A DNA stretch of 64,000 bases from UBA4416 sp964543545. GTDB lineage: Bacteria; Bacteroidota; Bacteroidia; B-17B0; Aurantibacillaceae. The DNA lies in NCBI GenBank assembly GCA_964543545.1, contig CAZIYT010000001.1, forward strand, positions 62,001 to 126,000, read 5' to 3'. Below, piece by piece: positions 25,274-34,897 of this stretch. Position 1 is the first letter of the stretch; the number at the start of each line of letters is the position of its first letter. A program made the translations under genes and the position numbers. The notes below the pieces were generated by a model. The model worked only from the letters and a program-made list of their open reading frames with translations. It ran no database searches and was not told where the DNA came from.

Positions 25274-26077
25274 TTACACCTTGTTTTGCTGGCTTAAAAT
25301 CAGCCCTGAGAGAAGCTTATATATAGCTTCTAACTGTTTATCGTTTTTGAGCAGGGCCAGGTGCTTATTCATCACCGTCTGATCATTGCGCATGGCGGGC
25401 CCTGTTTGCGCCTGTTTGGGCTGGCTGTTATAAATCACCTTGTTGAAAGAGCCCGACATGATAGGCCAGAGCAATTCGGCATCTTTCGCGCTCAGGTTTT
25501 CGCTCACATAATCAAAGGCCGCAACATACAGGGCATTGGTAAAATTGCAGGCAAACACGGCCGCGAGGTGCAGCTTCAGGCGTGTTTCGGAATCCACCGC
25601 TTTTACCGTATCCGAAACAGAGCCTGCCAGTTTCGTGATCTGTTTGAGCGTTGCTGCCGAATTGGCTTCCACCAGGAGGGGCGTGCGTTTCCAGTCTACC
25701 GGGCTGTTTTTACTAAAGGTTTGTAAAGGGTAATAAACGCCGGTTTTAGGGGAAGCTTTTTTCAACACATCCATGCTCACGCTTCCGGAAGTATGCAGTA
25801 CGATCCCCTGGAGCTTCAATGCAGCCAGCTCTCCGGCAACCTCCGGCAGTGCGCTGTCCTTCACACACAGGATGTATACGTCCGCATTCTTTTCCAGCTT
25901 GTTGTAGGTGCTCACAACAGGCACCCTGAAGCTTCCTGCAAAGTCCTTGGCTTGTTTCGTCAGACGGTGATTGAACACCTGCACCAGCTTTACTTCTGCG
26001 CTTTTGGCAAAAGAGCCCGCGATGTGGTGCGCCACATTGCCGGCTCCGATCAGGACGATATGTAATGGCTTCGACAC
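25274..26077 (-). CDS. DUF2520 Rossmann-fold oxidoreductase-like protein
   Basis: 267 residues, GTG start at 26077. The N-terminus has a dinucleotide-binding fingerprint, VLIGAGNVAHHIA, followed by FNHRLTKQAKDFA and YILCVKDSALPEVA. The middle HTSGSVSMDVLK and YYPLQTFSK are typical of the group with an NADP-binding domain plus a DUF2520 helical domain (residues 130-260) related to 6-phosphogluconate dehydrogenase-like enzymes. Substrate is unknown. It follows ccmF after 29 bases and is probably co-transcribed with the ccm genes, although a functional link to haem is not established. Confidence 0.85.
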   Translation of the reverse strand: MSKPLHIVLIGAGNVAHHIAGSFAKSAEVKLVQVFNHRLTKQAKDFAGSFRVPVVSTYNKLEKNADVYILCVKDSALPEVAGELAALKLQGIVLHTSGSVSMDVLKKASPKTGVYYPLQTFSKNSPVDWKRTPLLVEANSAATLKQITKLAGSVSDTVKAVDSETRLKLHLAAVFACNFTNALYVAAFDYVSENLSAKDAELLWPIMSGSFNKVIYNSQPKQAQTGPAMRNDQTVMNKHLALLKNDKQLEAIYKLLSGLILSQQNKV

Positions 26078-26106
26078 CTTGGTTCAACGGTTGATGAATA
26101 CTAAAT

Positions 26107-28728
26107 TTAAGCGGCAGGCCTGATGAGCTTATTCACTCTTCTTCGTTCTTTGATGGCAATGATGGTACCGATGATCATGATGATACAACCCAGCCAGAGC
26201 ACATTGATGTAAGGGAACATATAGGCCTCCAACACCACAAAGTCTTTGGAGTTGGTCACCTTCTCGCTCATCTGGATCTCGACGCTGCCTTCGTTCGGAT
26301 TAATTTTCCAGAAGATGAATTTCAATCCCAGCTCTTTTAATTCATACTGATCGGGCATGATCATGTTATTTTTCAGAATGTACTTCGGCGTAGCCCTGTG
26401 TACGGTTCCATTGATGTCCGTGGCTTTCAGCACTGCCGTCACAATGAGCAGGCTGTCGCTTTTAGCAAACTCTTCCTCATTGAGGTTGGTAGTAATGCTG
26501 TCGATGAGGATAATGGCATTCTCCGCAAAGATGGTATCGCCCATGTGCCCGATAAAATTTGTCGGCTCCTTATAGGCATCTTTCTTCATATCCTTATCGT
26601 CACTCAGGTCGGCATAGGTAATGTGCGTATAGATATCGTGGTTCAGGAAGTGCTTGGTGTCCGGGTTAGAGGCTTTCCCCATTTTCGGATTGTCCTGTAC
26701 CATCGGGCTTAATTCAAAGGCTTTTACGGCTTCTCCTTTTTCATTGCGCTTCAGATCTCCCTTTTCATCGCGCTCAAAATAATCCATGTTGAAGTACACA
26801 TCGATGCCTTCGCGCTTTTTGCCTTTGTAGGTCACCATGTATTTGCCCAGTGGCAAGGTATCTCCTTTGGTCAGCAGCAGGCTTTTCTTCGCGTTAAAAT
26901 CTTCTCCCAGCCCTTCCACACTTTTCTTAGAGGTGTTTTGCGAGATGGTTTGTTTTTTTGATGTTGAGATCAGGGCGCCGATCAGGATAAAGGCAAAGCC
27001 GATGTGTGCGATGGAAGAGCCCGCATGGCGAAGTTTTCCTTTTAAGATGCGCATCGCATACTCCCCGTTGGCAAACACCGCAAACAAGCCGGAGATGAAC
27101 AACAGGGCATAAGAGATCAGGTTCCATTTATCAAGCGTTTTCGCCGTGGAGTAGCCGTTCAGGAAATACAGCGGGATCACGCAGGTGAGACCAAATACGA
27201 CCGACAACAGTAAAGAGACACGGAACTGTTTGAAGAATGTTTTCGGGTTTGTTTTTTTATACTTAAAGAACTGTGTGATGGCTACCAGGATGAGTGTCAC
27301 GATAGCGAAAGGCGTTTGCCAGAGATTGTATTCCGGAACTTTCACCGGCGCTTTCTCGAGGTTGAATAATTTGTTGAGAACAGGAATGGAAGTGAAATAA
27401 GTAATGATCAGCGCCGACAATAACAGCACCAGCGAGCCGATGAACATCCAGAACTCCCGCGAATACAGGCTCTCCTCTTCTTCCTCCTTCGGGAAATACT
27501 TCATGTAGGAGAAGATCGTGAGCCCAAAGCTTCCTCCGAGCCAGATCATCACGATGGCTTTTTTATAGCCGTAGAACACCGCAAATGCCAGCATCAGCAA
27601 GGAGATCATGACATACGATACACGGATGAGCTTATCATGAATGAGCAAGGCGACACAGATAAAAATAAAGGTGATGACATAGATCACCAGCTGGCCCTGC
27701 ATCCCGAGATCCGTAAAGGCATGCACGGAGCTGTTTCCAAGGATGCCGCTGCGCGTTAAGAAGGTAGAATACAGCACGAGTAAAAAAGAGGAGATCGACA
27801 GCAGGTGGGTCATGAACAGGGAGCCACCTTTGTTCTTGTTGATGATCATCACGTGGCCGGCCGCTACAATGAGTAACCAGGGCACCAGCGACGAGTTCTC
27901 CACAGGATCCCAGGCCCAGAAGCCGCCAAAGCTCAGGGCTTCATAAGCCCAGGCGCCGCCCATTAAGATTCCCGTTCCCAGGATCATGATGCTGAAGAAG
28001 GTCCAGGTAAGCGCCGGTTTTTGCCAGCTCGTAAAATCCCGTTTCCATAAGCCTGCCAGGGCAAAGGCAAATGGCGGCAAGGTAGAGGCAAATCCTAAGA
28101 ACAAGGTCGGCGGGTGGATTGTCATCCAGTAATTCATCAGCAAAGGATTGAGGCCGCGGCCATCCAGGTTCGCCAGGTATCCCGGGTTCTGCACGAAAGG
28201 CAGGTTCGCGAAATCAGGATTTTCTCTTAATAAGATAAACGGATTGGTACCCAGGCTGAAATCGCTGATGGTAATGCCCAACAGCATGCTGGCTAAAAAT
28301 ACCTGCACCAGAGAGAACACCGCCATGGTAGGCGCTTCCCATTTACTGTCGATGGTCCTGAATAAAATATTGCCCAATACCACGTTCCAGAAGGTCCAGA
28401 GGAGGAAGCTTCCCTCCTGCCCTTCCCAGAAGCAGGACATGATGTACTCCATAGGCATGGAGTTATTGCTGTGTTGCCACACGTACGAGTACTCATACAT
28501 ATGATTAAACAGCATGTAAAACAGGGTGGCTGCGATCCCGATCACCGAGAAACTATGAATAGAAAAGCTGATCCTGGCGAAGCGCTTCCACTCGGTGGTC
28601 AACGTTTCTTTCGAATAAAAATAATACGCAAGCGTGGATACGAGGGCCGAAATCAGTGATAAATACACAAAGGCATTACCCACAGCGCCTGCCCATAAAT
28701 GCTCTCCGATGTATGTGATCTTCTCCAA
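26107..28728 (-). CDS. ccmF: Cytochrome c maturation protein CcmF
   Basis: 873 residues with many membrane segments. CcmF takes haem from the CcmE chaperone and joins it to apocytochrome c. The haem-handling WWD-type motif is GGFWAWDPVENSSLVPWLL, and WQHSNNSMPMEYIMSCFWEGQEGSFLLW is the conserved early region. After about twelve membrane helices a large periplasmic domain (about residues 600-835) contains VTYKGKKREGIDVYFNMDYF and HDIYTHITYADL, with a last helix near the end. The start is TTG at 28728, 8 bases after ccmE; no ATG is available in frame. Confidence 0.95.
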   Translation of the reverse strand: MEKITYIGEHLWAGAVGNAFVYLSLISALVSTLAYYFYSKETLTTEWKRFARISFSIHSFSVIGIAATLFYMLFNHMYEYSYVWQHSNNSMPMEYIMSCFWEGQEGSFLLWTFWNVVLGNILFRTIDSKWEAPTMAVFSLVQVFLASMLLGITISDFSLGTNPFILLRENPDFANLPFVQNPGYLANLDGRGLNPLLMNYWMTIHPPTLFLGFASTLPPFAFALAGLWKRDFTSWQKPALTWTFFSIMILGTGILMGGAWAYEALSFGGFWAWDPVENSSLVPWLLIVAAGHVMIINKNKGGSLFMTHLLSISSFLLVLYSTFLTRSGILGNSSVHAFTDLGMQGQLVIYVITFIFICVALLIHDKLIRVSYVMISLLMLAFAVFYGYKKAIVMIWLGGSFGLTIFSYMKYFPKEEEEESLYSREFWMFIGSLVLLLSALIITYFTSIPVLNKLFNLEKAPVKVPEYNLWQTPFAIVTLILVAITQFFKYKKTNPKTFFKQFRVSLLLSVVFGLTCVIPLYFLNGYSTAKTLDKWNLISYALLFISGLFAVFANGEYAMRILKGKLRHAGSSIAHIGFAFILIGALISTSKKQTISQNTSKKSVEGLGEDFNAKKSLLLTKGDTLPLGKYMVTYKGKKREGIDVYFNMDYFERDEKGDLKRNEKGEAVKAFELSPMVQDNPKMGKASNPDTKHFLNHDIYTHITYADLSDDKDMKKDAYKEPTNFIGHMGDTIFAENAIILIDSITTNLNEEEFAKSDSLLIVTAVLKATDINGTVHRATPKYILKNNMIMPDQYELKELGLKFIFWKINPNEGSVEIQMSEKVTNSKDFVVLEAYMFPYINVLWLGCIIMIIGTIIAIKERRRVNKLIRPAA

Positions 28729-28736
28729 AATTCCGA

Positions 28737-29126
28737 TTATGCTTTTACCTGTGGTTTTCCGTCATTGTACTTGCTCGGGCATTTCATCAGGATCTCATTG
28801 GCATGAAATTCCTGTCCCTGCATTTTTCCGATCAATACGATCTGCTCCGATTTTTCCATATCCTGCGGCACACTTTTGTGAAGCACCACGCGCTTCTCCA
28901 GGCCTTTGTTATCGGTCATCAGGAAAGAGCACTCGTCGGCATTGACCTTAGGATCGTACTGAACGGGAACGGATTTGTTTAACTTTCCAACCACATGGTA
29001 TTCCGTGTCCGGGTTTTGGGAGGCTTCCGCAAAATCCGAATAGGAAGCATTGCTTTGAAGAGAGGTAAAAATAACGCCGATTGCTACTGCTATGACGATG
29101 ATTCCTACAATGTGAAGCTTTTTCAT
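28737..29126 (-). CDS. ccmE: Haem chaperone CcmE, CxxxY variant
   Basis: 129 residues: one N-terminal membrane anchor (residues 3-23) and an OB-fold domain. CcmE carries haem from CcmABCD to CcmF. In most bacteria haem is bound covalently through His in HxxxY; here the aligned motif is ILMKCPSKYND, with Cys116 in place of His and Tyr120 kept (CxxxY). Such natural Cys variants are known from Desulfovibrio and archaea. The gene lies between ccmD and ccmF in the operon. A short repeat sits in the 80-base gap upstream. Confidence 0.93.
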   Translation of the reverse strand: MKKLHIVGIIVIAVAIGVIFTSLQSNASYSDFAEASQNPDTEYHVVGKLNKSVPVQYDPKVNADECSFLMTDNKGLEKRVVLHKSVPQDMEKSEQIVLIGKMQGQEFHANEILMKCPSKYNDGKPQVKA

Positions 29127-29143
29127 GTTTACTTTCTTTTATT

Positions 29144-29176
29144 TTCCCGCAGATCTCGCAGATTGCGGAGATTTTA
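29144..29176. repeat. CCCGCAGATCTCGCAGATT-type dispersed repeat
   Basis: CCCGCAGATCTCGCAGATTG followed by CGGAGATT is the same short-motif family as at 5446-5470 and 6628-6647. It lies inside the ccm operon, between ccmD and ccmE. Confidence 0.5.
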
Positions 29177-29206
29177 TAATAATCTGGTTGCCTATAGAAT
29201 AGGAGT

Positions 29207-29467
29207 TTATTTTTTATTTTCCAGTTTTCTCAAACGGATGTCGATATATATTAAATAACCAATCAGGCACAAAAAAGTTATAGCCAGTACGGCGATCACC
29301 ACGTAGATCTTGCCCTGGCTCCTGAACAGGTCCGCCATTTCGGGCTCAGCCACATACGCTTCGTAGGGCACCTTTTCAAAGCTTTCCGACGGTTTAGCGA
29401 GTGAGTCTTGCGCCTGCAGGGTGAGCATGCTCAGCAGGAAAAAAAGGATATAGGCGATCTTAGTCAT
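29207..29467 (-). CDS. CcmD-like small membrane protein
   Basis: 86 residues: signal-like N-terminus (residues 1-19, ending LQAQD), a short periplasmic stretch, then one membrane helix (VVIAVLAITFLCLIGYLIYI) with a basic end RLRKLENKK. Size, topology and position right after ccmC fit CcmD, which holds CcmC and CcmE together. Sequence identity to classical CcmD is low, so the call rests mainly on context. The start overlaps the ccmC stop by 8 bases. Confidence 0.75.
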   Translation of the reverse strand: MTKIAYILFFLLSMLTLQAQDSLAKPSESFEKVPYEAYVAEPEMADLFRSQGKIYVVIAVLAITFLCLIGYLIYIDIRLRKLENKK

Positions 29468-30122
29468 TTTCCGAATTATAGTTTAAAGTAGCCAGTCGTT
29501 TCTTCACATCCAGGATCCAGAGGCTCAGCAGGATCCAGCCGATGATGGCCGGGTAAAACACCGTGCGCATATTATTATCAAGGTCGTATTTTCCGAAAGC
29601 AGGATTGTTACCGTTCCCCGGGTGCAACGAATCCGTGAGGCGTGGAAGGATCATGATGAAGACGAACATCATCACAAAAGCAAAAATATTATATACCGCC
29701 GAAATGCGCGCGCGCTTCAGCTCATCGGTGATGGAGCCCCTCAGGATAAAGTAGGCCAGGTAAATGAGGATGGCAATCGCCACGCCATTCAGCTTCGGGT
29801 CTTCAAAGGTCCACCAGGTTCCCCAGGTAAACTTCGCCCACATACAGCCTGTCAGAAGGCCCGGAATGCTCAGAAACAGGCCCGTTTGCGCTGCCTGATC
29901 GCTCACGAGGTCTGAGCGCATGTCGTTTTTATATAAGTGTTTTACGGCAAATACAACAGAATAGCCCATCTGGAAGAGCATCGCAAACCAGATTGGCACG
30001 TGGAAATATACGTTGCGGATGCTTTCGTGCAGGATATCGAGCTTAGGCACGGGGTTTAATAATCCCCAAACCAGTGTGTAAAGGATAATGAGTACCGACA
30101 GTATTTTCCACCACTTTATCAT
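29460..30122 (-). CDS. ccmC: Haem exporter protein CcmC
   Basis: 220 residues, six membrane helices. CcmC loads haem on CcmE at the outer face of the inner membrane. The WWD signature is CMWAKFTWGTWWTFEDPKLN, and the flanking His residues that hold haem are visible near the start (HESIRNVYFHVPIWFAM) and in the DSLHPGNG loop. I chose the ATG at 30122 over the TTG at 30131 because it overlaps the ccmB stop as ATGA, the usual translational-coupling arrangement. Confidence 0.93.
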   Translation of the reverse strand: MIKWWKILSVLIILYTLVWGLLNPVPKLDILHESIRNVYFHVPIWFAMLFQMGYSVVFAVKHLYKNDMRSDLVSDQAAQTGLFLSIPGLLTGCMWAKFTWGTWWTFEDPKLNGVAIAILIYLAYFILRGSITDELKRARISAVYNIFAFVMMFVFIMILPRLTDSLHPGNGNNPAFGKYDLDNNMRTVFYPAIIGWILLSLWILDVKKRLATLNYNSEND

Positions 30123-30778
30123 TCGCGCCAAAGGTAGTTAAATAATAGTGTAGCCAATGTAATTACAACAAAATTTAGCATCAGCAGGATGAGCAGATAA
30201 TTATAGCTGACGCTCCAGGCCAGGCCGTCGATGGCATTCTTGCTTACCTTGATGGAAACCAGTAACAGCGGCATCAGCACCGGAAAGCTCAGGATCGCCA
30301 TCAGGCTCATGTTATTTCCCGACCTGGAAGCTATGGCGCTCATCAGGCTCAGCACGCCCGAAAAGGCCGTAGAGCTGAACAGGAGCACCAGTACGAACAG
30401 GCCCATGTCCTGCACAATATTCCCCACAAACCAGCCGTAGAAGAAAAAGGTAAAGAGGCTCAGCACAGCCATGAGGATCATGTTGTAAAAGATCTTGCCG
30501 AGGATGAATTCCCGGGCACCGTAATACAGGTAGTTGTAGAGCGCTTTTCCCTTGGTTTCCTGCACAAAGCTCTTTCCGGATACATTTACTGTAATGAAGG
30601 TGAAGATCACCCAGAACAAGGCATTCCACACAATCGGGTGGATCTTTTGCTTAAAGGACAAAGCAGAAATAAATACCGTGGCAATGATATAAACAGCAAT
30701 TCCGGCAAGAGTTGATCTTTGCCGGAATTCCAGTAGAAATTCTTTCTTAATAAGTGCCGGTAGCTGCTGCTTCAACAT
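30119..30778 (-). CDS. ccmB: Haem exporter protein CcmB
   Basis: 219 residues, six membrane segments. CcmB is the membrane subunit of the CcmAB ABC transporter that drives release of haem-loaded CcmE. It opens with LIKKEFLLEFRQRSTLAGIAVYI and has LWVIFTF-type helices and FSGVLSLMSAIASRSGNNMSLMAILSFPVLMPLLL, typical of the family. The ATPase gene ccmA is not in this window and must lie elsewhere. First gene of the ccm run; 40 bases upstream ends a T9SS cargo gene on the same strand. Confidence 0.93.
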   Translation of the reverse strand: MLKQQLPALIKKEFLLEFRQRSTLAGIAVYIIATVFISALSFKQKIHPIVWNALFWVIFTFITVNVSGKSFVQETKGKALYNYLYYGAREFILGKIFYNMILMAVLSLFTFFFYGWFVGNIVQDMGLFVLVLLFSSTAFSGVLSLMSAIASRSGNNMSLMAILSFPVLMPLLLVSIKVSKNAIDGLAWSVSYNYLLILLMLNFVVITLATLLFNYLWRE

Positions 30779-30818
30779 GTGGGCGCAAATTTACGCCCAA
30801 ATAGTTGAAATCCCAATT

Positions 30819-33800
30819 TTAATGTATGATTTGGAAGTGCCCTTTATAGGTACTTGGCGTCGCATTCGGAACGGTTAAGATAAAGAAATAGGTTCCGTCT
30901 GTATGACCGCCGCCATTCCAGTCATTTTTATAGTTCTCCTGCTCAAACAGTTTTTTGCCCCAGCGGTTGAATACCGATAAGTTATTGCTGCCCAGGGCTT
31001 CCAGCCCTTTGAATTTCAGGTAGTCGTTCACCCCATCGCCGTTTGGTGTAATCACGTTCGGGATGTTGAGGGCGCCTTCCACGCTGTATGCCATCGTTAC
31101 AGTATCCATACAACCTGCAGAACCCGTTACAGTCAGAGTGATGGTATAAATGCCTGTCTCGTCATAAGCATGCCCTACCGGCGTTCCGCTGCCACCGGTG
31201 CCGTCGCCGAACAACCAGCTTGTAGTGGTGATAGAGCCTGTAGCCAGTGTGGAGGTGCTGGTAAAAGTAATGGTTTGACCCGGAGCTACCGGAGAAGAAG
31301 GTGTCGCCACAAAGCTTGCCACCGGTGACACATCGTTCGCCACGGTGATCACATTTTTAGCCTCGCAGCCTTTGGAATCCGTTGCGGTAAGCGTCACAGT
31401 TCCTGCAGCACATACCCTTGTCGAATCATCGGCATCTGCGCTGTTGTGAGACCATGAATAGGTAAACGGAGGATAGGTCGTCACAGCAGTCGAAGTGATT
31501 ACGGAACACTCGCCCGGACAGATTACCAGGTCAGGAGACCCGAGGATCAGAGAAGGGCTTGATTTTTCAGTCGTTACCGTTCCAGTGCCACGGCACATGT
31601 TCTGGTCGGTTACCATCACCGCATAGGTTCCCGAGCTGGCAGTCGTTGCCGAAGCTCCGTTACCCAGGAAAGACGGCGTCCAGGAATAAGAATACGCCGG
31701 TGTACCTCCTGTGACCGTTGGCGTGAGGCTGGCACCAAGACCGGCGCAAAATACCACCGGGTTATTAAAGGCCACTACCGGGTTGCCTGTAGCCACAATC
31801 ACACAGGCATTGGAGACCGCAGGGCAGCCCGAAGCCGTATTGGTGATCTGCAAGGTGACAGTCATCGCACTGGAAACCGTAATAGAAGGCGTATGCGCTC
31901 CTGTGCTCCAGGTATAAGTATAAGAGCCCGGAGGCAATATGGTGATCGGTGTTACGGTAGCAGCTGCGCCGGCACAGATGGCCAGGTTCGCAGGGATCGT
32001 TACTGTCGGTGAAGGACTGATGGTGACATTGATGCTTGCGGAAGCCACACAGTTGTTGGCATTCACCGTCAGTGAATACACACCGGTGGAGTTTACCGTA
32101 GTTGTTTCTGTCGTGGCACCGTTCGACCAGGTATAGCTGGTAGCCCCCAGGATAGAGGGGATCAGCGTGGAAGAAGACGTTCCGCAGATAGAGATCGGGT
32201 TAGCCGTAATACCAAGCGTAGGTGTGGTATTGGAAATGGCGAAGGCCTGCTGCGACACACAACCGTTCACGTCCGTCACAACCACCGTATAGTTGGTTGG
32301 TCCCGTAAGCGTTGCGGAGTTGGTGGTAATAGATCCCGGAGTCCAGGAATAGCTGGCATAGGCCGGCATACCTGCTGCCGGAGGCAGGATATTCAGAATC
32401 GTATTCGTAGAAGGCGGACAGTAGTTGAATGGTCCAGAAATAATAAGATCAGGCACCGGGTTGGAAGTCGTGCTTACCGTGCTGGTGTTCGACACATCGC
32501 TTGTACAACCCGATACGGTATTCGTCACCACGAGCGTGATGGTACCGGATGCGTTTGCCGTGATGCTTGGTGTATGGGCGCCGGTGCTCCAGGTATAGGT
32601 ATAAGGTCCTGAAGGCGTTACGGATACTACACCCAGGGTGCCGGTACCACCTGAGCACAGGCTCAGGGAAGGCGTAATCGCTACCGTAGGGGTCGGCGAT
32701 ACGTTGACGTTAATGGTTTTGGTGGTAACACAGTTGCCGCTGGCTGTTACGGATACAGTATAAACGCCGCCCGTAGTCACTGTCGCAACCGGTCCGGTAT
32801 TTCCGTTAGACCAGGTATAGGTAGCACCTGACAGAACCGTTGCATTGAGGGTCGTGGTTCCTGCACCGCAAACCGATAAAGGGTTAGCTGTAATGGATAC
32901 CGACGGAGCCGAAGACGAAACCGTGAAGGTGGCAGCACCGGTACAGCCGTTGGCATCCGTTACCCTTACGGTATAAGAGGTTCCTGTTCCCGTTCCTGTT
33001 AAAGATGCTGTAGGTGTGTTGATCGCGCCGGGAGTCCAGGTATAGGTATTATAGGCCACATTACCCGGAAGCGGTGGATTTAAAGAAAGGGTGGTGCTGG
33101 TGAGAGGGCTGCAATAGTTGAGTGGCCCTGCTACAACCGGTACCGGGTTAGGATATACATTGATGGTATCGGAGGATGATTTGTAGCATCCCATTTTATT
33201 TACCGTTACATAATAAACACCTGTGGAGTTGGCAATGGTTGAACAACCGCCGGAGCCATTGCTCCAATACACGTTGTCATAAGCCGAACAGTTGGTCAGC
33301 GTTAAGGTAGCGCCCGGAGTGGCGCACACTGTGCCCGTTGCCGGTGCAATGCTTAAGGTAGGTTGTGGCACCGCAATATTCTGAATCTTGATGTAATAGA
33401 TGGCGGAGGACGATAAAGGAGGATTTCCGTTATCCGTACCGGTAATCACGACCGTGTGCACACCTGTTACCGTTGGCGTGGCAACAACGCGCCAGGCGTA
33501 GGTGGTGATTCCACCGGAAGTATTGGTGATACCCAATGGCTGAAAGCTTCCGCCCAGGGTTGGCGCACTCGCCGTCACAGTCACCGTTTGGTTATTCTCA
33601 GGAGCGAGGAAGCTGGTTGTATAGACAAGCGTATCGCCCAACGCACAGATCCGGATGGTATCACCGCAGGCAGAACCGCCGCCTGTTGCATCCTGTACAA
33701 TAGGAGGCAGGTTGTTATTAGTACCGCAGGTATTGAAGTAGTAAGATTTGTTATCCAGGAAAGAAACCCCATCGTTAGCGCCGTAAGGCCCATCATAAGA

Positions 33801-34616
33801 GATCCCTACCTTGTCAAAACGGCCGATCTGTACAAAGTTCACACCGTCGCCTTTATTTACACCAACAGTGGCCGGTGTACCACCGAAACCGCCTGTTCCG
33901 CCGGAAGCAGAGCCTGTTGTCCATTGCATATCGCCGTAGCAGAAGGCCACATTGTTTCCGTTAGGCAGGATCGGATCGGATCCGTCGGTGATGATCAATT
34001 GGAAGTCATTCACTTTATCGGCCATCGTATTGTAGTAGCCTACATGGTCCCACTTCACGATCAGGGATGTTCCTGTTAATTTGAAATACGGTAAGCCGCT
34101 GCTGGCGTGCCTGGTATCCACATCGCCCCAGAAAGGGGCAATCATCACGAAGCTTGGATCAGGAAAGGAGTTGGAGCTAAAGGTAGCATAAGCGCTCCCG
34201 AAAGAGATATTACCGTTATTATTGATGAAAACAGAATTATAGGTCGTTCCATAGAAACAAAAGTTAAAGCCCAGGGGAATTACCGCTGTCGAACCGTCAT
34301 CATTCCGGTAATCCGGTGCCGTTCCCGAGGTAATCGGTACAACCGAGAAGGTCGCATCCAGGGGCATCAAACACTGGCAGTTACCGGTAGCCGTGGAGGG
34401 ATTTGTACCCACATAGGCTCTGTTTGCAGGCGCCACCGCCGGGGCCGGAGCATGCGTATTGGCATTGGCAGGCAGGATCTCATAATGCATTTTGGGATCA
34501 AGCTTGCCGGTTTTCTTTAACTGGTCATAGCTCTGAGCAGTCGTATAAATCGTTTGGGCATTGATTCCTGAAATAGAAAAAATGATCCCTAGAATGACAA
34601 GGTAAATTTTCTTCAT
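30819..34616 (-). CDS. Nidogen-domain T9SS type B cargo protein
   Basis: 1265 residues from the ATG at 34616. Signal peptide (LVILGIIFSISGINAQ), then a nidogen-like (NIDO) domain at about residues 70-310 (IPLGFNFCFYGTTYNSVFINNNGNISFGS..., MIAPFWGDVDTRH, GVNFVQIGRFD). A cadherin/Ig-like segment and about ten Ig-like domains follow, including a tri-domain block of about 228 residues present twice in tandem (each opening NPVPxxxxGPxNYCxP). A PKD domain (SWLFGDGTGGSGTPVGHAYDETG) precedes the type B sorting domain (IPNVITPNGDGVNDYLKF, FNRWGKKLF). An upstream extension of the frame to 34790 lacks coding character. Probable surface adhesin; ligand unknown. Confidence 0.9.
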   Translation of the reverse strand: MKKIYLVILGIIFSISGINAQTIYTTAQSYDQLKKTGKLDPKMHYEILPANANTHAPAPAVAPANRAYVGTNPSTATGNCQCLMPLDATFSVVPITSGTAPDYRNDDGSTAVIPLGFNFCFYGTTYNSVFINNNGNISFGSAYATFSSNSFPDPSFVMIAPFWGDVDTRHASSGLPYFKLTGTSLIVKWDHVGYYNTMADKVNDFQLIITDGSDPILPNGNNVAFCYGDMQWTTGSASGGTGGFGGTPATVGVNKGDGVNFVQIGRFDKVGISYDGPYGANDGVSFLDNKSYYFNTCGTNNNLPPIVQDATGGGSACGDTIRICALGDTLVYTTSFLAPENNQTVTVTASAPTLGGSFQPLGITNTSGGITTYAWRVVATPTVTGVHTVVITGTDNGNPPLSSSAIYYIKIQNIAVPQPTLSIAPATGTVCATPGATLTLTNCSAYDNVYWSNGSGGCSTIANSTGVYYVTVNKMGCYKSSSDTINVYPNPVPVVAGPLNYCSPLTSTTLSLNPPLPGNVAYNTYTWTPGAINTPTASLTGTGTGTSYTVRVTDANGCTGAATFTVSSSAPSVSITANPLSVCGAGTTTLNATVLSGATYTWSNGNTGPVATVTTGGVYTVSVTASGNCVTTKTINVNVSPTPTVAITPSLSLCSGGTGTLGVVSVTPSGPYTYTWSTGAHTPSITANASGTITLVVTNTVSGCTSDVSNTSTVSTTSNPVPDLIISGPFNYCPPSTNTILNILPPAAGMPAYASYSWTPGSITTNSATLTGPTNYTVVVTDVNGCVSQQAFAISNTTPTLGITANPISICGTSSSTLIPSILGATSYTWSNGATTETTTVNSTGVYSLTVNANNCVASASINVTISPSPTVTIPANLAICAGAAATVTPITILPPGSYTYTWSTGAHTPSITVSSAMTVTLQITNTASGCPAVSNACVIVATGNPVVAFNNPVVFCAGLGASLTPTVTGGTPAYSYSWTPSFLGNGASATTASSGTYAVMVTDQNMCRGTGTVTTEKSSPSLILGSPDLVICPGECSVITSTAVTTYPPFTYSWSHNSADADDSTRVCAAGTVTLTATDSKGCEAKNVITVANDVSPVASFVATPSSPVAPGQTITFTSTSTLATGSITTTSWLFGDGTGGSGTPVGHAYDETGIYTITLTVTGSAGCMDTVTMAYSVEGALNIPNVITPNGDGVNDYLKFKGLEALGSNNLSVFNRWGKKLFEQENYKNDWNGGGHTDGTYFFILTVPNATPSTYKGHFQIIH

Positions 34617-34655
34617 AATAGTAGAACGGGTTAACGGGTTTCGATTAATGAATTC

Positions 34656-34663
34656 CAAACTTA
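34656..34663 (-). promoter_or_regulatory. -7 promoter box of the nidogen-domain gene
   Basis: TAAGTTTG on the minus strand is a full match to TAnnTTTG. It gives a leader of about 34 bases before the ATG at 34616. The rest of the 281-bp gap (34617-34897) shows no gene. Confidence 0.5.
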
Positions 34664-34897
34664 GTGAATTTTCTCTTATTAAAACGTTAAAAATCAGATA
34701 ATACTTCGCCTGATCTGCTCTTTTCACCTCTTTATTATGCCCATTGAACGGTTTGGAAAAACCGGTCTTCCAAAAAGCAGTTTTCTTCAAAGTTGGTGCC
34801 AGCAGAGCCTGAAAGCATGGATGTTTTTGGATTCTAAATTAGGCCCGCCCGGAATTTTTGCTTATTATTACCCTAAGAATCAGATAAACTGTCTGCC

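Noticed and set aside
33456..34079. Plus-strand frame of 207 codons inside the nidogen-domain gene
   Set aside because: Antisense to clear coding sequence with a NIDO domain; its own product has no recognisable features.
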